Counted from the first letter of the stretch, positions 34,017 through 46,110 are shown. The stretch is DNA of 64,000 nucleotides from Ascarosepion bandense (GCA_037127315.1 JBBBDQ010000310.1:5371001-5435000), one strand, 5' to 3'. Numbers and translations are program-made. Notes: generated by a model from the letters alone, not told the origin.

Positions 34017-34386
34017 TACTCTTTGACTATCGGTCATTTCCCCCCTCAACCTGGCCATTGGATGCATGCTCTGTTGTCTGTTTCCCTCTCTGACTCTCTT
34101 TTTCTCCCCCCCCCCATTCTAGCCTACTTAACAGGCCGTTGACTCGCCTACAATATCTGAAAAAAAAAAGAGTTGAATTTTATTTTGGCATTATTGTCTT
34201 CCGAAATTTTCACTCAACTTTCACCTTATGTTCTCTGCATAGTAAGTCGGTTGGATCGGTCTTTTTTTTGTTTTTGTTTTGTTTTTGTTATTTTTACAAA
34301 CTTAAGTATTTTGCTACTTACTTTTGCGGTGCACTTGGACAAGATTGGTGTAAATTATTTTGGCTTTTAAGTTTCGTTTTGATATA
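34017..34386 (+). repeat. Direct duplication, unit 1
   Basis: Starts tactctttgactatcggtca and ends ttggcttttaagtttcgttt. The second unit lies at 34451-34805 after a 64-bp spacer. The units differ by substitutions, by the length of the C and A runs, and by a (TTTTTG)n difference. The frames at 34139 and 34173 are read through this repeat and are not genes. Confidence 0.85.
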
Positions 34387-34450
34387 AATGGTTTGAAGTT
34401 TTATTTTATTTTCTTAGCAATGCCACTCTATGAAAGAATTTAAGGGTAGG

Positions 34451-34805
34451 TACTCTTTGACTATCGGTCATTCCCCCCCCCCCCCAACCTGGCCATTGGA
34501 CGCATGCTCTCTAGTCTGTTTCCCTCTCTCACTCTCTTTCCCTCTCTCTTTCAATCTGTTCTGGCCTACTTAACAGGCAGCTGACTCACCTATACGATCT
34601 GAAAAAAAAAAGAAAGAGTTGAATTGTATTTTGGCATTATTGTTTTCCGAAATTTTCACAACTTTCAGCTTATGTTCTCTGCATTGTAAGTCGGTTGGAT
34701 CGGTCTTTTTTTTGTTATTAACTTAAGTATTTTGCTACTTACTTTTGCGGTGCACTTGGACAAGATTGTGTAAATTATTTTGGCTTTCAAGTTTCGTTTC
34801 GACTT
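34451..34805 (+). repeat. Direct duplication, unit 2
   Basis: Second copy of the 0.37-kb unit. It ends about 50 bp before the 5' region of the LINE that starts at 34858. No inverted termini or protein motifs are visible in the unit. Confidence 0.85.
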
Positions 34806-34857
34806 ATACTAAGTTAAAATTTAGTAAATTTCTTAATATACTTTTTTTAATTGGAGT

Positions 34858-36475
34858 AGATAGTACCTAATATCGCCCGGTTTCACACTCTACCCACTTC
34901 TTTTGAACAGGAGTAGAGGTGATCGCCTTGTTTCTTGTTTAGGAAGGGGTTCCCGGTTCATTTCCCATTTCCCTTCTCCTTCGGTCTTAGTGTTAGTTCA
35001 GCTGGAAGCTCTTTGCAGTTATTGAGTATGGTGGCAGCGTCTCTTCATTCTGAGGGTACCGGGTTGGCAGTTTCCTAGTTGCTGCTTCCGACTGGTAGTT
35101 AGGAGCCCGAACTCTTGCGTAAGCGTCTTGAGAGGCTGCTCTGATCAACAGTTGAATAATATCGGGGCTCCTGTAGTGCCATATCGCGCATGGACCGGTG
35201 TCCCTGCATGAACCTCCGGTGGGCAATCCCGAGACCACATTATGTTACAGGCTGCGCCAGTCTCCATCCTTTACATGCTGTAAACAGTAACCGACTGACT
35301 CTACTCTAGACCGCTCTCTCTAACTAAATCACTATAAAGACAAGCAAACAAAATAGCAAAACTAAACCAGCTAGTCAGAAAACGCCCAAACCTGTCTGCG
35401 TCTTCCTCACAAACATACGAGGTATCCGCACTAACGTTTACAGTGTAGAATCATTCCTTCAAACAAACTCACCTGATATCTTAGCTCTATGGGAAACTAA
35501 CCTTGACCCTTCTATCCCCTCCTTCTGAGTTTTACGTTCTTGGTTACCTTCCCCTATTCAGGAAGGATTCCAATGTTCATATGCATGGGCTTGGTGTTTA
35601 TGTCAGCGAACACCTCCCTCTAGCTAGGGTGACATCTTATGAATCCCGGGATCATTCTTTCATGTGTCTCTCACTTCTAAGCTCGGTTAGCTATCCCTTC
35701 TTTGTCTACCGCTCCCCTCCTTCGCTGACTGTTAGGTAATTGATAGCATCTCTAACAATATCGACAAGGACACTTCTTCTCATCCATCTGCCCATATATT
35801 TGTGTTTGGTGACTTTAACGCACACCACACCAAGTGGCTAGAAAACTTTGTCACCGACCTTGCTGTTGTCCACACCTTGAATTTTTCAATCACCCAATCT
35901 CTTACGCAAGTGGTGGACTTCCCCACGCTTCACCAGGTCTACTGCTGATATGCTAACGACCATCACCGACTTGGCAGACCGGCTGCAGTCACTCTCTCAC
36001 CGGCGTGCCGTGGCTTCACTGTGCCTCTTCTATAAATACTTTCACGGCTTCTGCTCCGATGAACTTAGATCATTGGTGCCTCCTCGATACGAATTTGCAC
36101 GAGATACTAGATTAGCAATTAGGTCTCACCCTTTTACAGTGAAACAGATAAGATGTAACCGAAATTTCTACTCAAACAGCTTCTTTTTTTCGCACTTCTC
36201 GCTTGTGGAATTCCCTTCCACATACTTGCTTCCTCGACATCTCAAGGAGTTTAAATGTAAGGTCAATAGACACTCCCTAGCACACTAACTCGCATCCATT
36301 CTCTCAAACACTTTTCCCATCTTCCCAACCCTTCTCCTCGGTATCCTTACACGTCTATTACCCTCCTTCAGACATTTCCTATATCTAACCACTCTTTCTC
36401 ATCACTTTCTCCTATGTAACCCCCTGCGCAATAGTGGCAGTGGAATGCCTTGCTCGGGGTGAAATGATTAAAAAC
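34858..36475 (+). mobile_element. Jockey/CR1-like LINE with intact ends but deleted middle
   Basis: 34858-35390 looks like the 5' untranslated region; its head is shared with the short elements at 24590 and 28085. 35395-35935 encodes a broken apurinic-type endonuclease with the motif FVFGDFNAHHTKW near 35805-35855. At about 35937 the sequence jumps to FTRSTADMLTTIT, and at 35970 it jumps again to DLADRLQSLSHRR, deleting most of the reverse transcriptase. The C-terminal region (35950-36288) and full 3' tail (gcggtgaaatgattaaaa-type) follow. The minus frame 34993-35238 lies within the 5' region. Confidence 0.8.
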
Positions 36476-36488
36476 AAAATGCCGCTAA

Positions 36489-36532
36489 ACCAACCAACCA
36501 ACCAACCAACCAACCAACCAACCAACCAACCA
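36489..36532. repeat. (CCAA)n microsatellite at a LINE 3' end
   Basis: Eleven tetranucleotide units follow directly on the LINE tail. Confidence 0.95.
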
Positions 36533-36539
36533 GTCAGTA

Positions 36540-37585
36540 CCAGCACCGGTGCTTTTATTTTATGAGTTGAACATTTTTTCTCAGGCATAAATAATCCAGA
36601 CGGCATTTGTATTTGTTACAAAAGTGTATTAATAATAACACGATCAAACATTATTGGATTATTCAGTCATTTATTTTTATTCGATAATCTTAATTTATTG
36701 GAATGAAATACGAAAAAATAATATTAAACGCAAATATCACATTGTACAACTAAAATTGCCAAAATAATTAACAAAATATTTAACGAAAGAAATTAATCTC
36801 ATTTTTGCTGTCGTTTTATATGTGATATTATATATATATATATATATGTGTGTGTCTGTGTGTGTGTGTGTGTGTGTGTATGTGTGTGTGTATTTGGGTG
36901 TGTTTGAGTGCGTGTTTTTTCTTGTGTGTGTGTTTCATTGAACAATATTTCGTGTTTATTTATTTTCAAACTAATCCTTTCTAGTTGTTTAATCAGTTTC
37001 TTGATTTTAAAATTAAATTTATTAACGAAAGTGCCGTAGTTTTTGCTAACCTAAGTACTTTCATTTTTCCAAGATCATCTTCAGGGTGAAATTACAAGGA
37101 CAAATTTATATTGGAACTGCGATAAAATCTGCATTTCGTTGTGATGGTGATTTTTTTTTAACACGCGCGAATGTGCGCCGTAATAGTTAATTTAAATTCT
37201 AAAATTATCTGTTGTAGCCAAGAATATTTTTTTCAATAAGCTTTTCACTATAAGAGAGCTGACCGGGATTTAGTAGAAACGTAAAATTGCACTAAACGTT
37301 ATATTCATTTTAATATGTTGTTGCTATATTAGTAATAAATTTTGTTGAGTGTTAGTTGCTTGTTGTAAAGGGCCTCAAAAATGTAATGTTTTTGCTTATT
37401 ATTTTCATGGTTTATTATGATGGTGCTGAAAAAGATTGAAAGTACTAGGGTTAACAAAAACTAACTTGCCTTCCTTGATGAATTTTATTTTAACACCAAG
37501 AAACTGATTAGGCAGCTGGAAAGAATAAGTTTTAAAAATAGACACAAAATGTGCTCAAATGAAACATGTTTGACTGAAGATATAC
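36540..37585. other. AT-rich stretch with (TA)n/(TG)n at 36829-36892, no gene
   Basis: Apart from the microsatellite I see no repeat or reading frame worth calling. Confidence 0.45.
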
Positions 37586-37587
37586 GA

Positions 37588-37619
37588 CCTACCTACCTAC
37601 CTACCTACCTACCTACCTA
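37588..37619. repeat. (CTAC)n microsatellite
   Basis: Eight tetranucleotide units directly before a mariner-like terminus. Confidence 0.95.
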
Positions 37620-37629
37620 TATGTGTCAG

Positions 37630-38110
37630 AGGGTCGATCCAAAAGTAATGCCTTCCTATGTTATTATATCGTCTGTTGGCATTGATGCTGGTGATAATAT
37701 AGTAGACGTTGAAACATAATTCTTGTACCATTGTTAAAGATCGCAGTCTGGTAGATGACATCTGACATGAAAGTCCTTACTGAACAGAGATGTGTCACTT
37801 CATTCCTCCTCGTGAAAAAAATTACCCATTGACATACATATACAGTAGATGAACATTTAATAAGGTGTTAGCACAGGCGTTTCAATAACTGCATCAGTGA
37901 TGTGTGTAATAAACCGCGTTTAGGGTGGGGGCGGGTATCTGCATAGCGGCCACCCCATAAAATAAAGAGCGCCATAAAATGCATAAGAAAAGGTGTTTAC
38001 AGTATAAAGATATTGTTTCGTAGCCGGAAACTTGATTTATCCAATGTCATTATCGTACTCTCTATAGTTTCCGTAAAAATAAATAGGAGGCATTACTTTC
38101 GGAACAACCT
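37630..38110. mobile_element. Mariner-like deletion derivative with inverted ends
   Basis: The left terminus gatccaaaagtaatgccttc pairs with the right terminus, which reverse-complemented reads gttccgaaagtaatgcctcc. Further inside there is an ATG-initiated stretch reading MKVLTEQRCVTSFLL (about 37770-37815), which looks like the N-terminus of a mariner transposase. The remaining ~900 bp of a standard element is absent. A GC-rich patch near 37920-37960 is of unknown origin. Confidence 0.55.
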
Positions 38111-38369
38111 AGTAATTTGTTTTACCGTAGTTTGGTAGAAATATAAATGTATTGTTCTTCTGATACGAAATTATTAATTAGTTCCCTGGGTATTCAACAA
38201 ATTGAGTCAAAATAGGATAATTTATAATGAATTTAATTTACATTTAAATCTCTAACTACAGCGAGGTGGGGGGAGGGGTGAACAAATACCTTAGAGTTAA
38301 GTTAAAGAGCGATAACTACATGGCTACCAGAAATGGCTTTGTACATGGAATGAGAAAGATAAAGCCCAG

Positions 38370-38525
38370 TGAGCGTAATAAAAGTTTCTGTTCGTAATTT
38401 CTAGCACTTGAAAAATGCCGGAGCGTACAACGGCCGAAACGTCGTAATAAAGACGAGGGCAATAGTTCGAACAATATAAATAGTGTAAATACTACCTCAT
38501 CTCTGAAGTCTAGAAAAATACTAAA
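38370..38525 (+). repeat. Hairpin repeat family H, copy 4
   Basis: It contains ctagcacttgaaaaatgccg, spacer, cggccgaaacgtcg, then gtaaatactacctcatctct. The CTGAAGA core is mutated here (TTGAAAA). Confidence 0.7.
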
Positions 38526-38764
38526 TTTAATTTATTGTTAAAATAACAAAAAAAAAATGTTTTCTTGGGTTTAGTTTTTTGTTTTTAGCACTTTCTCCTT
38601 AGCGTTCTTGAAGCAATAAAGAAGAAAACTTTTCTTCTCTCTATTCATTATTCTGACTCTTTATATACAGGGAAATAAATTAAAAGTCGAAATAATAAAA
38701 TACAACTTTAGAAGTTGATTTTGGATCAAAAATGTTGTTAAAAATTCTTAAAATATTTAAAAAA

Positions 38765-39240
38765 AATCATTTCATCCCAAGCAAGGTAGAACTGCCACTG
38801 GTGCGCAGGGGATTACAGAAGAGGTGAGTGATGAGAAAGAGTTACAGGGGAGTCAGAGACTGAGTAAGAAAAGGATGAGAATACAGGTGTGAAGAGGGCT
38901 GCATGAGAGTAGAGTGAAAAGGAAGATAGAACAGAATACAAGAGTTGTCATGGAAAGGATGTGAGTCAAGGAGATAAGAGATGGGAATTGACTTTGCATT
39001 TAAATTCTTGGAGATTGTAGCTTTCAGGGAAGCAAGTATACAGAAGGGAATTCCACAGACGGAAGTGCAAGCAAAAAAGCTGATAGAGTAGAAGTTGCGG
39101 TTACATTTGATTCGTTTCACGGTAAAAGGTTGGAACCTAGTAACTCTAGTAAATTCATACAGTGGGGCCAACAGGGAGCTAAGTTCATCAGAGCAGAAGC
39201 CGTGAAGGTATTTGTAGAAGAGACTGAAGGAAGCCACACT
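38765..39240 (-). mobile_element. LINE 3' fragment
   Basis: The minus strand carries the C-terminal frame beginning MASFSLFYKYLHGFCSDEL (39237 downward) and the 3' tail (tcatcccaagcaaggtagaa on the + strand). It is 5'-truncated at about 39240. Confidence 0.8.
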
Positions 39241-39825
39241 ACTACTAAATGTAGTCTAGGATCGACTCATGATGTTCGGCGTTTGGGATAATCCTAGTTT
39301 ACCCGTTAATAAGTTTCCACAAAGGATTTATTTCATATCTGGCATGCAGTGAAACGTCGTTGGTAAAAACCAAATAACTCATACAGAACCCATTTTCTCG
39401 TCTTTTGAATCTTCTCTAATTATTTGCAAACGTCTTAAAACTGTTAAGTGATATATACAAAGCCCTTACAGCTATAATCTAGAAATACTGATACAAAATG
39501 CAGCATCACAGATAAAAAATATATGATAACAACAAAATCTTATTTTACAGACAGCTAACTAAATGCGAAAACAGAGGACACAACAGAAGCAAAAAATGCC
39601 CAGAGAGGACTATGGTATCGAGGTTGATCAGTACGAAAAATGAATCGGGAGAAACTGAAGACGAAGGTGGAATTGAAACAGCTTGAGTAGTTTTTAGATG
39701 GATCCTAAGATAACTGCTAGCTGGAAAACACCAAGTTCTGGTTCAAAGACTAGCACAATATTTATGACAATGCTTGATTGAAGCTAAAATATACTCTGAT
39801 CCCAAAAGATGCAAAAAGAGTGCGC

Positions 39826-39926
<101 letters not shown>

Positions 39927-40229
39927 TAACGTGTATCCATTCGCCGATTTAAACTTTAAACGTAAAGAATATCTTTCACGGGGACATCAGATTTCCACTA
40001 CTATTCATTATAGCTATTTTATTTTACGCAATTGCAATGATGAATATCGATGTACAAAATCAGGTAAAGCAGCGACCTCATGTACATACATGACTTCGAT
40101 ATTTTTGCCAGGATTAAAAAGAAATCGGAAATTTTAATACAGAAAGTCAGAATCTTCAGTTAAGACATAGGAATGATGTTTGGAATCGAGAAATATGCAA
40201 TAATGGTGTTGATATAATGAAGAAGAGAA

Positions 40230-41320
40230 TCAATAGGAAAATTCGAACTTCACAATAAAAATAACACCCACCTAAGAATTCCAGGAGCAGATGCAATCAA
40301 ACGAAACGAAAAGATTGAAAACTCGAGCAAAGGATATCTGAGAAGCCATACTCTGTAGCAAAAATTCGATTACAGGAATAAATAACTGGACTGTTTTCCT
40401 GTCTTTAAACAGCACAAGAGAAGAACACGCAAATACTGAGGACAATGCATAAAATTTTACGTTCGAGAGACAATGTTACAGGCAATATCTAAGAATGTAA
40501 GTGACAGGAAGTGGGTTTATCAAGATTGAGGATTGCATTGAATATTTGATCAAGTGACCAGTAGACGACGCAAAGAAGAGCAAGGAAAGACGAATTACTA
40601 AAGTCAAACGTTTAATGGTAATTAATTGTAGGATGATCAGAAAACCAAGAAACCTGAAAGATAGTTTCTGAAAATGGGGAGACAAACAACTGTATGGTCA
40701 ATACAATAGATTTGCCGCTGGAATGTTGTAGACATGGTTGTCAGGTGAAAATCTAGTTACCATTAACTGGTGGCCTTGGTAATCCATTATTTAAGCGTCA
40801 ACATTGATAGGTCACATGAAAATAGTAAATAAAGAAACTGGGATGAGATAGCTATATAATAAGCAAATATAGCAACTTAGTCGACCTGACTGAGTGGAAA
40901 GAGTCATTCACAGGGGACAGTGTAAATGACTATGAATCAATGGTATGACGATAAACAAGGAGATGTTATAGACAAAGAAAAACACAAAATACAGAGGGGA
41001 TTTAAATGTATCAGAATCATCAGCTAAACTAGGCTAGGAGATCTAATTATCAGGGACAAGGAGAAAAACGTGCCCGAAAGTGGATATTATGGAGCATAGA
41101 ATAAAATTAAAAGAAAGTGAAAAGATAGATAAGTATTTGGATTTCATTAGAAAAAGAGAAGAATTTGTGGAACATGAAAGTGATATATCTGCCATTTGTT
41201 TGACTGCTGGGAACGATACCAAAAGGCTGGAGGAAATGGAAATCCGATGAAGAAGCAAGTGTTTTATACCCTCGATACCAAGACGACGAAAACTGAACTG
41301 CAACTAAAACCACACCCTTC
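40230..41320 (+). pseudogene. Non-LTR retroelement C-terminal coding remnant (third family)
   Basis: The frames are heavily broken, but ordered motifs survive: a GINNWTVFPVFK-like segment near 40380, RRTRKILRTMHKILRSRD near 40430-40470 (one shift), LSRLRIALN near 40515, then IKLKESEKIDKYLDF near 41105-41145 followed by TKRLEEMEI near 41220-41245. This order matches the region after the polymerase in a group of LINEs whose C-terminus ends EKIxKYxDL...ALGxIxK. I am unsure of the clade name. It differs from both the Jockey/CR1-like and RTE-like copies. Confidence 0.5.
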
Positions 41321-41585
41321 AACGGAACAACGATTATTAATTAAATCGCTTGCCTTTTTCACGCTGATAAAATAACGATATTCTCACTTAATAAAATGAC
41401 GATCGTAACACGTATATGTAAATAAAGGCATACAACATTTTCTTTATTCTTCTTTAGGTTACGTGACGTAGAGTAGAAGGTGGGGTCAAACACACGCATC
41501 AAGCCAGCCAGAGGCCGCGCTTGTCCACGGTTTTTCCTGCGTCTTTCTCGGTCTGGGTCCCCATCTTAGCTACTCACGGACTGAC

Positions 41586-41611
41586 TACTACTACTACTAC
41601 TACTACTACTA
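41586..41611. repeat. (CTA)n microsatellite
   Basis: About nine trinucleotide units, 20 bp before element D copy 2. Confidence 0.9.
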
Positions 41612-41632
41612 ATCTGTCTTTTATATATCTGT

Positions 41633-41961
41633 ATACTAGCAGTCAGTTAAGGATGTGGCGCAGTGGATATCGGCTCGGAACGAGAACTTGGGGAACCGAG
41701 TTCGAATTCCAGTTGAATTCCTTGCATTCACTTACGCGCAAATACCCTTGGGAAAGGTATTAATCCATCTCTTCCCTCCAGTTATCGGTTAAATAATAGG
41801 ACAGATTGGGTTCTATAGCCTTGGTCGGCAACCAGTTTACCGCAGAAAGCAATGGCAACCTACTGCGGGATAATCTTCTGCCCAGTCAGTCATGTCTCTT
41901 TCGAGACATGATCGCCCAAAGCGTGTATCGCGCATGGCACTTAACTGACTGATACTAGCAG
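41633..41961 (+). mobile_element. tRNA-derived SINE (S1) inserted into element D, with target-site duplication
   Basis: ATACTAGCAG occurs at 41633-41642 and again at 41952-41961. It is the start of element D, so the SINE landed in D's first bases. The SINE proper runs 41651-41951 (ggatgtggcgcagtgg to aactgactg). Between the left duplication and the SINE head lie eight extra bases (tcagttaa). As a result CAGTCAGTTAAG (41640-41651) is the exact reverse complement of CTTAACTGACTG (41940-41951). The A box, B box and internal hairpin are intact. Confidence 0.9.
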
Positions 41962-42475
41962 TATAGCCAGGCGTTGCTCGGGTGTAATGAAAGCTTTAAA
42001 ACTAATCCATGGTCATGGAGCTCAGACTCTTTGGATGTTGGCACGAAAGACTAAAAAGCAATAGTTGTTTCTAGTTAAAGCGAAATCGTAGACTGAAAGA
42101 AAAATGAATGGATGTAAATCAAATTTTGGTTTCCTGGTATCGATATCAAATTTTCTGGACTATTGTAAGAACTGCAACCTTGAAACTTCTGAATATCGTT
42201 TCTTATGTCTTTGTCTATGAGTGTATCAAATTTGATTAAAATCGGACCACTCCTTCTATAACCCGATTTTTTCGATTATCGATTTTCGATATTTATCAGG
42301 GGTACCTCGATACAAAACCTAGCTAAGAACACTCGCAGACGCTTATAGTACAACTGTGTAAATTTTCAAGAAAATCGGTTCAGCCGTTTCGGAGTCTATA
42401 GGTAACGGATACACACAGACAGACAGACACACACACACACACAGACAAAGTTCCATTTATAAATAAGTTTAGATT
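41952..42475 (+). mobile_element. Dispersed element D, copy 2
   Basis: It aligns end to end with 21095-21640 at high identity, apart from a much shorter microsatellite core (42413-42445). It ends agacaaagttcc, tttataaataagtttag. The start is duplicated around the inserted SINE. Confidence 0.75.
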
Positions 42476-42479
42476 ACAT

Positions 42480-43255
42480 TTAGATTATTACGTCTCTTTT
42501 TTTTTGCACATTGTTTACAAACATTTCCAGGTCCACGTTATCTGACCTTGGTTACGCTGGTTTCAAAACAATCAAATATTTTCTTGACAATTGGAATTTT
42601 GCCTGTATTCTTAATTTTGACAACAATCAAATATTTTTAAAAGAATGTTTATTTTTCTTTCGATAGTCAGTTTGCATATTTTTGCTGTTTCATAAAAATA
42701 CACTTCTTCGCATGATTATGCAGCAGCTCAGATAATATATAACACAAGGCCATTGAAATAATGGCAGCACCAGTGAAAACAAAAGAGTAAGGAGATTGTC
42801 GGAGTATTGGGGAAACTTGCTGTCACTCAATCTCTATTGAAAACTGTAAAACCTCAGTAGTATAAATATTGATAAAAATAATGATGATAATATATAATTC
42901 TTAATAAAAATGGTGGTGAGAAAGATGAGAAGAGTTTACTCGAGAAAACAAAACTGATTATAATGAGTAAAATAGTATAAAGAACAACAATGTGTATATA
43001 GAATCGAGAAGGAAAAAGAAAAGTAATTAGGATTTGCATTAAGGAGTGGTCATAAATAGATTAATTTTTCTTTTTGGTAAGGAGTTTTGCTATTGTCATC
43101 GGTCAGACAAACAAAATATCAATTAGTTGACTTGGAAACATATTAAGCTCATCTGATTCTTCTGATGTATAAAAGGTAAATAGTGACAATGCAAAAACTA
43201 TAAAAGAAATATATATATAAGTCATATTGGAGGGAGAAATTCATCATCAAATTTT
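42480..43255. other. No gene seen
   Basis: AT-rich sequence. The minus frame at 42854-43039 has background composition. Confidence 0.45.
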
Positions 43256-43259
43256 CATT

Positions 43260-44090
43260 TATACGTGTTAAAGTAGAAAGAAAGAAAGAAAGAAAGAAAA
43301 GAGAAAGAAAGAGGAGAGAAAGAAGAAAAGGAAGAAGAAAAGGGAAAAAGAATGTTAGAAAGAAAGAACGAAGGAAGATAAAAATAAAAAGAAAGAAAAG
43401 GGATGGAAGAAGAGAAAAATAAAATTAGAAGTAAATAACTAACTAACTATAAATAAATAGGAATAAAGAAAGAAAGAAAAAAGAAACACGGACACGGAAG
43501 AAGGGGAAAGTAGAAAGTTGAAAAAAAGAAACAGAGAAAGAAAGGAATAAATAAAGGAAGAATAAAATTAAATAAAAAATAAATAAAATAAAGGAAGTAT
43601 AAATAAAACAGAACATAGAAATAAATGAATAAAAAAGCAGAAAGAGAGAAACAAAGAAGGAATGGGACTAAATAAGAATTAAAGAAAGAAGAAAGGAAAA
43701 AATAGAAAGACAGAAAGGAATAAATAAATAAATAAATAAAAAAATATGTGTAAGTGTAAAAAGACAGACAGACAGAAAGAGAGACAGAAAGAAAGAAAGA
43801 ATGAAAAAAGAGATAAAGAAAAAAGAGAGAAAGAAAATACAAAAAATAATGAAAAAATGAAGAAAAAAGAAAGCAAGGAATAAATAAACATAAACAGAAA
43901 GGAAAGAAGGAAACGGAAAGAAAAATAAAAAGAAAGAAAAAAGAAAGAAGTAAAAAATGAAAGAATGAAAGAAAGGAAAAATGAATAAATAAATAAATAA
44001 AAACTTCCAAGAAAAAAGTGATAAAAGGCAAAAAAAAAAAACTATAAAAAGAGGAGAGTAATTCAGGAAGTGAGAAACAAGAGTAAAAAC
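43260..44090 (+). repeat. Degenerate homopurine (GAAA/GGAA)n tract, about 0.8 kb
   Basis: Purines make up nearly all of the + strand here. The 246-codon minus frame at 43447-44187 (Phe/Leu/Ser-rich) and that at 43679-43891 are its complement and not a membrane protein. Confidence 0.9.
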
Positions 44091-44419
44091 AAAACAAGTT
44101 GAGATCAGATGAGACCATCAAAATTACTAGAGATAAATTTTTTGCAGTATCTTTGTAGCACGCGATGTCGCATTCCGTTGCTTTCATAGCTAGTGATTTA
44201 AAATGTCCTCGTTTTTTAACGTCAATATTATGATAATTGATAGCGAGAACTCAGTCAACGTTTTTGAGAATTAATTAAGAATTAAGAGAAAATAGAGAGA
44301 ATAATAAAAATGTTCATGTAGACTAAGAAATACTACATTTAGGCAATATATAGAAACGTTTACATAGTTCCTAGTCAGTCTCGAGCAAAGGAAACAACAT
44401 TAAATGCTTCAAAAATCAA

Positions 44420-46110
44420 AATATGGAAAATTAAACAAACTAAAGAAGAATGGATCAACGGAAAATGTGCAGAAATAGAGAGAATAAGTATCACAAATAA
44501 AGGAGAAATGCTTAAAAAATAAGAGAACTAACAGGACAAAAGACGTGCTCGTCAACAGGGTGCATAAAAATCCAAGGACATAACGCTCATATTAGAGAAA
44601 TGAAAATACTTCAGCAATGGGAAGAATATATCGGAGCTCTCTTCTTTTGGGAGAAAAACCAGCAATACACAGAAATACTGTCGGGCCGGAAATATTAAAA
44701 ACCGAAGTGGAAGCTGCACTAGCGAAATTGAAATGAAACAAAATGACAGGATCAGACGAAATTGCAATAGAGATGCTGACAGTCTTAGACGATTTCTGCG
44801 TACAAGATTACAGAAATAATAAATGAAATCCACAACAGTGGTGATATACCGGAAGACCTAAGCAGATCGATTTTTCATAGTACCAAGAAGCCAGGCTCAA
44901 AGGAATGTGAACTCCACCGAGCTTAATGAGCCACATAACTAAACTCATCATCCGGTTTCTGATGAATAGATCACGCAGAAGAATCAAGCTAGAGGCAGAA
45001 CATGAATAGTGCTGATTCAGCAATAATGCCGGAACAAGGATCACTATATTTAAGCCCAGAATGCTATCAGAAAGAGCAATACAAATGCAGAAGGTTGTAT
45101 ACTTGTGTTTATAGACCACGCAAAGGCGTTTGGTACAGTACTCCACAAAGATCTGTTGGAGGTGCTCAGCAAACTATATTCGGGAAAGACATTCGAATAA
45201 TCAAGGAACGTTTACTGCAGCAAACCGTCTGCATACAGATAAGAAATGCGTTCACGAATTGAAAGGGGTGTAAGACAAGTATTTGTCTTCTCACCGGATG
45301 TATTCAACATATACAGCAAAGCAGTTCTGAGAGAGCTAGAAATACTGCCAGATTTCATAATTGGTGGTCACAGGTTTAACAATATAAGATATGCAGAAGA
45401 TACAATGTTGATGGCAGACACGGAAAGAAAACCACAAAACCTTCTACAAAATGTAGCGAAGGAAAGTGAGAAGAAAGAACTCAACATAAACTACAAGAAA
45501 AGTGATTGCATTGTCATCAGCAAAAAGAGGAGGCCAAAATACAAATTACAGTTAGGGGATACGAAGATTGTAATACGTGGGAAGTGTTCTAATAGAGTAC
45601 AGAAAGTGTGACTGAGATTTAAAGACGTATTAGGATGACTAAAAACACATTCCAAAATCTAAGCAGAGTAATGAGAGAAGAAATATCATTGGAAACAAAG
45701 AAAAGACCGTTACGTCCTCCTGTATGACAGTGAATTCTGGAAAATCTCCTAAAAGATGAAGGAGAAACTCGAAGCAACAGAAATGAGGTTTTACAGAAAG
45801 ATGCTAAGGGTAACATGGGCCGAACACGTGAGCAACGACGAAGATTTAGAGAGAATAGAAATATAAAGAAAAATTATATTTATCGTTAGGAAGTGAGAGT
45901 TGAAGTTTTTGAAGTAATGAAGAAAGAGGACTTGGGGAATCTGATACTCATAGGGCGGATAGAGGCAAAAAGGACAGGGGAAAACAGCGCGTTACATACT
46001 TGATAAACTTGAGCAAATAGATTGCTACAAACACAGAAAGATGTGAAGGACCATGATCACCAACGTCCTGAAAAACACTGTTCATAAAATAATAAAAAAC
46101 AAACTAGGAA
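44420..46110 (+). pseudogene. RTE-type LINE, reverse transcriptase region, broken
   Basis: With several frameshifts the + strand shows, in order: a NKMTGSDEI segment (about 44740), MSHITKLIIRFL (about 44930), LCFIDHAKAFGTV (motif A region, about 45105), RGVRQVFVFSPDVFNIY (about 45265), and YAEDTMLMADT (motif C, about 45390, with Glu where the second Asp of YADD belongs). The post-polymerase region continues to LIGRIEAKRTG (about 45950). The longest open piece is 121 codons (45246-45611). The changed catalytic residue and many stops make it dead. Confidence 0.8.

Noticed and set aside
34017..34805. Long terminal repeats of a retrovirus-like element
   Set aside because: The two direct repeats are only 64 bp apart, with no coding region, primer-binding site or polypurine tract between them.
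34993..35238. An 81-codon reverse frame with balanced composition
   Set aside because: It lies inside the 5' region of a + strand LINE and runs against the element's coding strand.
43447..44187. A 246-codon open frame that looks like a multi-pass membrane protein
   Set aside because: It is the complement of a homopurine tract. Composition is almost entirely Phe, Leu, Ser, Tyr and Ile without domain order.
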